Source: Chrysochromulina tobinii (taxonomy: Eukaryota; Haptophyta; Prymnesiales; Chrysochromulinaceae). Taken from it: a DNA stretch of 14,957 bases. This document shows positions 1 to 6,891 of the stretch, in pieces. The notes beneath the pieces are model-generated. The model was not told the DNA's origin and did no database searches. It saw only the letters and a list, made by a program, of their open reading frames with translations. The first letter of the stretch is position 1. The number at the start of each line of letters is the position of its first letter. The position numbers and the translations under genes are program-made. The DNA is taken from positions 1-14,957 of the forward strand of contig JWZX01000492.1 of the NCBI GenBank assembly GCA_001275005.1, in the 5' to 3' direction.

Positions 1-185
1 TCGTCGGTGCTCTCCGTCTGCACATTATTCGTGCCCCACTTTTCTGCAGTGAAGCCAGGCTCATCGTCATTATTCGTGCGCGGACCGCCGTCGAGCATGA
101 ACGGCCACGATTTGAGCACACCTGAGGCCGGAATGGGATGCGGATGAAGCAGCAGCAGCAGCGCGACGACTCGCGCGGACGTCAT
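1..185 (-). CDS. N-terminal fragment of a secreted protein, runs off the left edge
   Basis: Reading the minus strand from the ATG at 185 gives 61 open codons to the window edge with no stop. The first residues, MTSARVVALLLLLHPHPIP, form a classic signal peptide: a short basic n-region, a Val-Ala-Leu5 core and a Pro/Ser-rich end, with a likely cleavage near ASG. The mature part starts VLKSWPFMLDGG and then carries two similar short stretches, RTNNDDEPGFTAEKW and GTNNVQTE, both encoded by acgaataat. I recognise no family from this much sequence. Third codon positions are GC-rich, as in the neighbouring genes. The CTG run in the signal core is mirrored by CAG on the plus strand, so plus-strand reading here is a shadow. 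The product is probably exported, membrane-anchored or plastid-routed through the ER. The start is supported by the immediate signal peptide; function is unknown. Confidence 0.6.
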   Translation of the reverse strand, partial: MTSARVVALLLLLHPHPIPASGVLKSWPFMLDGGPRTNNDDEPGFTAEKWGTNNVQTESTD

Positions 186-581
186 GAGAAACCCGGGGCT
201 TCAGGCCTTGTGTGAACCAATGGCTGTGAACCCTTTTTTGCTCACGTACAGCCAGGTCGTCGCTTTGGGAAATTCATTCTACCGAAAGCTAAGGACGAGC
301 CAACGCGGGCACAAGAGACAAGTCGCTTGCCGTGACATCCGAAAATTATCAGATGTCGGATTCATGTTGTCAGTGGTTGTTTAGGAGCAACGGACCGCGG
401 CCTCTAGGGTCTATGCATGTGCCATGTCCAAACGCGGCAACGACGCGAGAAACCGCTAAGAAACCGTGGGGGCTCATTGTAGCCTGTGTGCCGACCACCT
501 CCAAAATCGGACAATATCCCGCGCGCTTCGCCTCCAGCCGATCGCTGCCATGCCTGATAGACTCGTCGCCGCGCCTAAGGA
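186..581. other. Intergenic stretch between two minus-strand genes
   Basis: About 400 bases hold the 5' flank of the secreted-protein gene and the 3' flank of the lumenal-protein gene. The short open frames on both strands lack domain signal and have poor third-position GC bias. I see no RNA gene, no convincing terminator and no repeat. The segment is less GC-rich than the genes around it. Confidence 0.5.
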
Positions 582-1346
582 TCACTCCTCCAGGTTGAGC
601 GCCTTTCTCGCGAAGCTCAGCTGCTCAGCGGGGGCGAGTTTGAAATAGGCGTCGAAGGCCTTCACCGTCGACGCCAGCAGCTCCTGCGCGTACTCCACGT
701 CGCGCTGCTCGGCTGGCAGCCCGCCCTGGTAGCCCAGCTCGTCACGTAGATCGGTGAGCTGCTTGAGCGCCTCGTTACGCTGTAGGTACTGCATCGTCTG
801 CGAGGTAGAAGGCGTGGCACCTCCTAGCAGGTACGCGTTCGCCTCGGGCGTCTCACTGCCGTAGTAAATGTTGTCCGAGAATGCGTTGAATATCTTCTTG
901 AAGGCGACCGTTTCGAAGTTGCCTGAGGAGAGCTCCAGCCTCATTTCCGTCCACGTGGCGCCGTCGTAGCGCGTCAGCACAGGCCCAAGGGCCGCAAGCC
1001 GTTGGCGCATCTGGAGGATTGGGATGAGCAGGATGCCCGTCGCTGGCGGCGCTCCGCCGGGCGCGAGCCCTTCGCTGCCGCCGTATTGAATCGCATCGGC
1101 CTCGTCCTGCAACAAGATTCGCAGCTGCTCCAACGGGCGGCTCTTGAGGCCAGTGCGGTCGGGCGGCTTGAACGGATTCTCCCACGTGGCCGCGACTGCG
1201 GGCGGAGCGCCGTGCAGCGCTGCTGTGGCCGCGAGGATGGCAGCGCGTCGGCCGAGGTGCGCGAGGACCGCCGCCTCCGCCAGCATTGGGGCAAGGGCTA
1301 GGGCCGCGAGGACGGCAGCGCGTCGGTGAGGGTGGTGCTCCCTCAT
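582..1346 (-). CDS. Predicted thylakoid-lumen protein, PsbQ/Psb31-like in general style
   Basis: The chosen ATG at 1346 gives 254 residues ending ALNLEE-stop. Residues 1-25 look like an ER signal peptide (two Arg, then AAVLAALALAPMLAEA). Residues 33-53 look like a Tat-type lumen signal: twin Arg at 33-34, a hydrophobic AAILAATAAL core, then AVA at 50-52 followed by the mature start TWENPFKPPD. The mature 200 residues are mostly predicted helical, with motifs such as FNAFSDNIYYGS and GGATPSTSQTMQYL. Small helical extrinsic proteins of the PSII lumen look like this; the exact family is not certain and I assign no name. The open frame extends upstream to 1712, but that part is an antisense shadow of the next gene. 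A GTAAGT donor-like string lies on this strand just upstream of the start (about 1361-1366), so a 5' exon cannot be excluded. The plastid location implies a secondary-plastid alga. Confidence 0.72.
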   Translation of the reverse strand: MREHHPHRRAAVLAALALAPMLAEAAVLAHLGRRAAILAATAALHGAPPAVAATWENPFKPPDRTGLKSRPLEQLRILLQDEADAIQYGGSEGLAPGGAPPATGILLIPILQMRQRLAALGPVLTRYDGATWTEMRLELSSGNFETVAFKKIFNAFSDNIYYGSETPEANAYLLGGATPSTSQTMQYLQRNEALKQLTDLRDELGYQGGLPAEQRDVEYAQELLASTVKAFDAYFKLAPAEQLSFARKALNLEE

Positions 1347-1528
1347 CAGATTGAGGAAACTTACGGGCACTTCCCTGCAACCAGTGCACCCGGGGGATAG
1401 GGGTTTGTACATGTTATCCGAAATCGGGGGGGGTGGCGCACGAAACTTTTCGGAATCGCGAGAGAGCGCGGTGGGTCCACTCTGGCGGCCTTGCTGCCCT
1501 CGCGGCAGAGGGTCGGACGCCCATCCAG
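1347..1528. promoter_or_regulatory. Probable shared divergent promoter region
   Basis: This 182-bp space separates the start of the minus-strand lumenal-protein gene from the start chosen for the plus-strand deubiquitinase gene. It holds a run of eight G near 1426-1433 and no clear TATA box. The call rests only on geometry. An in-frame GTG at 1433 and a minus-strand ATG at 1412 are alternative starts that would shorten it. Confidence 0.35.
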
Positions 1529-2152
1529 ATGAGCCATTCAGTGGCACCCGTGGTGGCGCCCGTGGCCAGCACCTCGCCATCCGTTGGGCCTGTCGGGCTG
1601 CTCGCCAGTGCAGCCACTGCTCATTGGACCGCGGAGAGCAGCTCACCCGACAGCTACACCTCTGCGCACGGCGGCCCGCCGGCCGCTGTGCCTGAGCCGT
1701 GCGTCGTGGCACCGTCGAAGAGTGATCTTCAGGTCGAAGGTGCGATGCGGCGAGCTAGCGGCCGACAGCGCGCTCCTGTAAGCCACTACGAAGCCGGTGC
1801 TGCACCGTGTCCGCGTGCGTTGCATGCAGCCGCGGCGCAGCACAGCGGCCTGAGCGTGCCGCCGTCCGAGCTGAGCACGCACAACATCGCCGAGCTAGCG
1901 CGCCTCGCCAAGTGGGCTCCGCCCGATGCTCCAGCGCTCAGGAGCAGGCAGGAAGGGCCGGAGACTGCTGCCGCCGCAGCAGCTGGCTGGGCGGCGGCCA
2001 TCGCTGAGCACGCCAGCCTTGCCATTCCCGAGGGATACGCTTCGGGTGAGGGCGAGGCGGAGGTGGCCGGCGCGCTGTCTAGCGACGACGTCGAAGGCTC
2101 CGAAGCCGACAGCGACGAGCTGCCGCTCTCCGCGCGTGTCGCAAGCGCGCAG

Positions 2153-2232
<80 letters not shown>

Positions 2233-5200
2233 CTCCGTGTGGTCGCGGCCATGGACCCTCGGCAGCAGCAGCAATGGCGGCTGTGGCGAATCTTCCACAG
2301 CCAGGCCCGCGACACGCGGTGCGGAGCCCACACCAGCGCATCTGGCAGCGGGTGGACCCACGCCATGTGACGAACCTCTGGCAGCGGGTGGACCCACGCC
2401 ATGTGACGAACCTCTGCCCTCTGCCTGTGACGAACCTCTGCCATGTGACGAACCTCTGCCCTCTGCCTCCGCCGCTGACGACGCCTCCATGTCCACCGTG
2501 GTGGTGGAAGCGGCCGTCGAGAAGGGCGCCGTGCTGAGCGAGCATGGCGCCGTGCTGAGCGAGCATGTCGCCATGCTGAGCGAGCATGACGCCGTGCTGA
2601 GCGGTATTGGCGCCGTGCTGAGCGGCAATGGCGCCGTGCTGAGCGGCAACGGCGCCGTGCCAGCTGAACCGCCGGGCGCGTCATCCAGCGACGTTGCTGC
2701 GAGCGTTGCGACGGCGGTCGGCCGAGGCGCCGTCTTGGGCAGTGGCGCGGCCGCTGCGGCCGCGGCCGCCTCGCGTGCCAGCCCGTTCGGCGGTGGCACC
2801 GGCGCGACGGCCGCTTGCTCGAGCTGTTGCGTCAGCGGTGGCACGACCTCGGGAGGAAGTTTGGGAATGAGCTCGGGGATCTCGGGAGTGAGCTCGGGAG
2901 TGAGCTCGGGAATCGAGCTGCACTTGCCTAGTTTGGGAGTGAGCTCGGGATTCGAGCTGTCCCGCCTGGCAGGTGCCCGCTACGACGCCCTTTATGGCGA
3001 TGAATGATGGCCTGTGAATGATGCCCTGTGAATGATGGCCTGATGAGCCCTGATGATGGCCTCCCGATATGGCAGGTGGGCTCTTCGACGCTCTCCATAA
3101 CGATGAAGGGGACTCTGATGACGATGATGACAGGGTCTTCCTGGTGGCCGACGATAGCCCGAGCCCGCTCGAGCAGCTGCCTAATATGGACGTCTCCGAT
3201 CGGAGGCCGGGCGTCGTGTCGGGCGTCGGGCAGTTCTCCGTCCCGTACACAAGTACGGACGTCGGGCATGTGCCCATCGCGACGCCTGGCAGCGGCGGTG
3301 CGCCGTCTTGGGCGCCGGGGACAACGAACCAGGCGATGCCCTTCCCTCCCGGCGGGGTCGCGCACAGCCCCGCGTCGATGCACGCGCCAGGGGGCGCCTG
3401 GCCACTCACCGCCGCAACAACCGCCGCCGTGGCGCCGGCGCCGGCGCCGGCTGCGCCGTCGGCGGCGCTGCAAGGGCTGCAAGGGCCCATAGGTGAGCCA
3501 TTACTTCCTACGAGCGGGCCCGGTGCCGGTGGTACCAGTGCCAGGAAGGAGAAGACAGGCAAGGAGTCGAAGAAGGCCAAGGAACCCAAAGCGCGTGCGC
3601 AGGGGGCCAAGGAACCCAAATCTGGCAAGGAACCCAAATTTGGGGCGAGCCGTTGGCATACAATGGGACCCATATTAGGCAACTGCTCGACCTTGCCCGA
3701 GCCGCCTCCAGGGCCTGCGTTTGCGTACGCGAAGCTGCCGCCGCCGCCGCCGCCGCCCCGTGCCGCGGCCCTGGCGGCGATGCGCGCCACGGCGGTGGCC
3801 ATCGCGGGGCCCGTCCTTGCGCCGGGACCTATTCTACCTCCGCTGGCGCAGCAGCCGCCGCCGCCGCTGACAGCGCGCAGCGGCCTCGGCGCACTCGACG
3901 GCGCGTCGCTCATCGGCGGTGCGCATGCGGCCGCTGGCGCCCCCGCCGTTCCGGGCGGCTTGGTCCTCGAAGACGAGCGCGCACTCCGAGCGGTTGGACT
4001 AGGGCTGCGAGCCCGCAAGGCGAAGCCCGAGCCGGCCGCGCCCGCCGCCACCCCCATCGCCCCGGCTGCCCCCCCTGAAGCTGCCCCCGCCCCCGAAGAC
4101 GCTTCCAACAGCGGCGACGGCGGCAGCGGCGGCAAGGGGCGCGGCAGTGGGCGAGGCCGGGGCCGGGGCCGCGGCCGCGAGGGCGCCGGGGGCGACCAAG
4201 GACGCCCAACACGGCGCGACCGAGGACGCCCAACACGGCGCTACCGAGGACGCCCAACACGGCGCGCCGATGGCGACGAGCAGCAGCGGGAGCAGCGGCG
4301 GCGGCGGCGGCGCCACCTCTGGCGCTACCAGCAAGGGCCGTGGCAAGGCGAGCGCCGCCGCCGCCGCCGCCATCGCCGCCGCCGCCGCCTCCGATGCCTC
4401 GGCACCGCCACCGGTCAAAAAGCGCGGCCGCCCGACCAAGGGCGAAGCACCCGGGGATGGCGACGGCGCGCCGGCGAGCCAAGGCGCCGTCTTGGGCGCC
4501 GCCAAGGAGGCTGCGGGCGCCGAGTTGGGCGATTCGATCTCTGTGAGCCTCGCGTCGCTGCTCCCTGGGATGATGGTCGGGGAAGGTGAAGCCTCTGCCG
4601 GTGAAGGCAGGCCGCGCAAGCAAGGGAGAGGGAGCAAGGGCAAGAGCGCCGCTGCTGCATCCGCCGACGGCGCTGACGCCGCTGCATCCGACGCGCCGCC
4701 GGCCATGCTGCACTTCACCTTGGCGTCTCTCCAGAGGCTGGGGATGCCGCTGCTCGATGCGGACCTCGCGCCGGTGGTGGCCACGGATGTGGCCATGGAG
4801 GATGCGATGGCTGGCGACGGGGGCGACGGGGGCGACGGGGGCGAGCGCGGCGAGGTGGTGTTGTTGGCACCGATGGCGGAGGGCTCGGCCGCCGCCGCGC
4901 CCCTGTCCGCCGTGCTGAGCGCCCAACACGGCGCGGCGCGCCTGAGCGAGATGGACATCGAGGCAAGCGTCGTCCTGGGCGTCGCCTTGGATGGCGCTGC
5001 GGCGGGCGGCGACGCCAACAGCGATGGCGCGGGCTCCAGTACCGCGACGGCCGACGCCGCCGCGGCAGCAGGCGCGGCGTCGGCAGCTGCCTCGGCGCGC
5101 GACGCAGCCAGCGCGATTGCGCTCCTCGAGGCCGACCTGGCGCTCGCGGGCGAGGTCGCGGGAGAACGACGCTCGTCAGGTCGAGAGCGCGGAGATTCGA

Positions 5201-6615
5201 CTCCCTGATGACGCCCTAATGACGCCCTAATGACGCCCTAATGACGCCCTAATGACGCCCTAATGACGCCCTAATGACGCCCTGATTGCCTCCCTCATCA
5301 GGTCGAAAGCGCGCCATTGGCGGCGCCAACGGCGGCGGCTACTTCACCGCGAATTACGAGGACGAGTCGTTACATATGCTCCGGTGTGACCCGTATGCCG
5401 ATCTGCATCCGGGCTCGGGCCTGCCCGGTGCGCAGCCCTTCCGGGTGACGGTCGACCCACTCGTGCTCGCCGTCGTCGACTTCCACGCACACATGCTCTC
5501 CTCAGAGATCATTGGCTTCCTCGGCGGCCACTGGAACTCCGCCCAGGTACGTTGATTGCCACTGATGGCCTGCCTTGCATGCAAGCGCTCACTGCAGCGC
5601 TCGGGGTCTCCTCGCAGCGGCTGCTCCATCTACGCGAGGCCTTCCCGTGTCGCTCGATCGCCAACGATACCGGCTCAGTGCACGTGGAGCTCGATCCCCT
5701 GGCCGAGGTCCAGGTGCGCGCGCGCGCCGATCGAGGCGCGTCACTTCAAGGGAGCCGCATGCAAGTGCTCACTACGGCGCCCTCTCCCCACAGGTGCGCG
5801 CGGCGATCGAGGGGCGTAACATGAAGGTGGTCGGCTGGTACCACTCGCACCCGCTCTTCGCGCCGCAGCCCTCTATTCGCGACGTGCAGAACCAACAAAA
5901 CTACCAGACGCTCTTCCATGACAGCGAGTGCCACATGTTCCCCTTTGTCGGCATGATCGTCTCGCCATACGACGGCCGCCTCTCGTCCGCCGCCTCAGCC
6001 CTCACGATGTTCTACGTGGAGGCGGCGGCGGCCTCGACCGGCGGCGGGACTCCGAAGCGATGCATCTACGAGGTGCACTCGCTGCCGCCGCCACCGACCC
6101 CCGACCAGCGACCTTCGGCCGCCGGCGCCCGACACGACGCCTTGCCGCCACCGGCCGCCGCCGACGGAAGCGCCGGCGCCGTCGTGGGCGCCGTCGGAGA
6201 CGCCGTCGGTGGCGCCGTCGTGGGCGCCTGGCTGCCCGAGCGCGCGATACCTCCGATGAAGCTCGCGGCGGGAGATCCGATGCGCCGTTATTGGGAAGCC
6301 CGGCTGCTCACGGCGGGACACACGCTCTGCGCTCTGGTTCAGTACTACCGCAAGCACCGCTCGCGCACGCAGCTGCGTCAGCCGTGGAAGCGGAAGATAA
6401 AGGGTGGGGTCGTCCCGCCCGAGGGCGGCGCGGCCGGCGCGGGGGGCGCACCGCCGTACACGAAACTCGATAAGCTCATCAAGAGCGTGCGAAGCCGTAT
6501 TGTACTGGCTTTTGGCGGCGAGGCGGTCGATGCCCTGCTCGGCGGCATCGTCGAGTACATTGACGCCAACGGCGAGTATGGCACGAACCAGCCCGCGCCC
6601 AACGGCAAGCACTGA
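1529..6615 (+). CDS. JAMM/MPN-domain deubiquitinase, MYSM1/MPND-like, with long low-complexity AT-hook N-terminus
   Basis: Proposed exons are 1529-2972, 3076-5179, 5302-5546, 5618-5713 and 5794-6615, about 1,500-1,600 residues. The C-terminal part has the MPN fold. The catalytic Glu is in SSEIIGFLGG (codon 5505), and the JAMM metal site HSHPLFAPQPSIRD (5842-5883) fits HxHx7SxxD exactly, so the zinc protease should be active. The order EIIGFLGG, VELDPLAEVQ, VVGWYHSHP, FVGMIVSPY matches MYSM1/MPND-type proteins, which cleave ubiquitin from histone H2A in chromatin. Upstream lie a 25-residue poly-Q (residues 210-234), GAVLSEH repeats, an acidic patch (GDSDDDDD), poly-Pro, an RG-rich run near 4130-4180 and an AT-hook KKRGRPTK (4417-4440). 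SWIRM or SANT domains are not visible. Exon 3076-5179 changes frame near 4188-4200; a surplus G in a five-G run would explain it. The MPN part is near certain; joining the poly-Q exon to it rests on one splice prediction. Confidence 0.7.
2156..2230 (+). repeat. Uninterrupted (CAG)25 tract encoding poly-glutamine
   Basis: Twenty-five CAG codons with no interruption follow an AAG codon and precede CGC. The tract is open in all six frames and so generates poly-Ala, poly-Ser, poly-Cys and poly-Leu shadows. In frame with the flanking protein it encodes Gln only. A pure tract of this length is expected to vary in length between individuals or strains. Confidence 0.97.
2342..2413 (+). repeat. Two tandem 36-bp coding repeats (AAGGPTPCDEPL)
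   Basis: Units 2342-2377 and 2378-2413 are identical and encode the 12-residue motif AAGGPTPCDEPL twice. Shortened versions with CDEPLP continue to about 2465. The period is a multiple of three, so the frame is kept. Confidence 0.92.
2525..2656 (+). repeat. 21-bp coding repeat, about six copies (GAVLSEH / GAVLSGN)
   Basis: A ggcgccgtgctgagc core recurs every 21 bases from 2525 to 2656. It encodes GAVLSEH, GAVLSEH, VAMLSEH, DAVLSGI, GAVLSGN and GAVLSGN. Related GAVL strings occur later at about 2725 and 4482, and SAVLSAQHGA lies at about 4909. That echo argues that these segments belong to one protein. Confidence 0.9.
2973..3075 (+). other. Predicted 103-nt intron flanked by a duplicated exon edge
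   Basis: The exon ends ggcag|gtgcccgc and the next begins ggcag|gtgggctc, phase 1, giving LAG|GLFDALHNDE across the junction. Read through, the intron start gives AGARYDALYGDE then stop. This resembles the downstream exon AGGLFDALHNDE at 7 of 12 residues and, after the AG, at 23 of 32 bases. The middle holds gatggcctg-type repeats. Support is by frame continuity only; no transcript data were available. Confidence 0.65.
4188..4200 (+). other. Frame change in the deubiquitinase gene near a five-G run
   Basis: Up to here the protein-like frame reads GKGRGSGRGRGRGRGREGAGG. From here on that frame becomes Arg-rich nonsense that stops at 4589. The next frame instead becomes protein-like and leads through the AT-hook into the MPN exons. 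One base too many in GGGGG at 4188-4192 would reconcile the two; a small unrecognised intron of length 3n+1 is the alternative. Confidence 0.6.
4194..4265 (+). repeat. Three tandem 24-bp coding repeats (TEDAQHGA)
   Basis: Units 4194-4217, 4218-4241 and 4242-4265 differ at only a few positions and share gaggacgcccaacacggcgc or a close variant. In the frame that continues to the MPN domain they encode ATKDAQHG, ATEDAQHG, ATEDAQHG. The string gcccaacacggcgc recurs at about 4921 in the same exon. Confidence 0.92.
5180..5301 (+). other. 122-nt intron with duplicated splice junctions and seven 11-bp repeats
   Basis: Bases 5172-5191 at the donor and 5294-5313 at the acceptor match at 18 of 20 positions across the AG|GT junction. 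Both read SSG|R in frame, so the splice is phase 1 and gives ERRSSG|RKRAIGG. The interior is seven copies of the 11-mer tgacgccctaa with exact 11-base spacing (5210, 5221, 5232, 5243, 5254, 5265, 5276). The donor gtcgag is weak. Each unit contains CTAAT, a CTRAY-type branch site. Confidence 0.82.
5547..5617 (+). other. 71-nt phase 0 intron within the MPN domain
   Basis: The donor is cccag|gtacgt and the acceptor ctcctcgcag|cgg. Splicing joins FLGGHWNSAQ to RLLHLREAFP and restores the MPN strand order. The 3' part, 5577-5600, is shared with the next intron. Confidence 0.85.
5714..5793 (+). other. 80-nt phase 0 intron that starts with a copy of the next exon
   Basis: The donor is gtccag|gtgcgc and the acceptor ctccccacag|gtgcgc. 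Splicing joins DPLAEVQ to VRAAIEGRNMKVVGWYHSHP. Intron bases 5714-5751 closely match exon bases 5794-5827, with one insertion of about four or five bases within the GC dinucleotide run. The 3' part, 5757-5780, matches 5577-5600 of the previous intron at 21 of 24 positions. Confidence 0.85.
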
Positions 6616-6891
6616 GAGCCTCCCTTAGGTTCTCCCTTACTCTCTGTCTCTCTCGCTCTGGTGCGTCCAATCGTCCATGCACGCGCTCTCGCCTTCTCTT
6701 CAATGCCCATACGATAAGATCATCTTCCACGTGCCTCGGGGGTCCGTCGCGTTTGCATGTGTATACCGTAAATCATGTGGACTCACAAGGATTAATGAAT
6801 CGCTCAAAGCAACGCGGCGCGGTGCTCGCCTTCCAGACAGGACGCGTCGGTCAGCACTCGTCAATGGCCTCCAGGGCGCCCGGTGGAAGTG

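Noticed and set aside
1347-1712. N-terminal extension of the lumenal-protein frame
   Set aside because: It overlaps the start of the divergent gene, is Arg/Pro-rich shadow sequence, and would bury the signal peptide.
1786-2844. Minus-strand open frames across the CAG tract (poly-Cys, poly-Leu, poly-Ala)
   Set aside because: They are antisense shadows of a GC-rich repeat; only the plus-strand frame connects by splicing to the acidic and MPN exons.
3492-3537. A 46-nt candidate mini-intron (gtgagc ... taccag)
   Set aside because: Removing it shifts into a frame that stops at 3678 and destroys the Lys-rich KEPK segment. The continuous frame is better.
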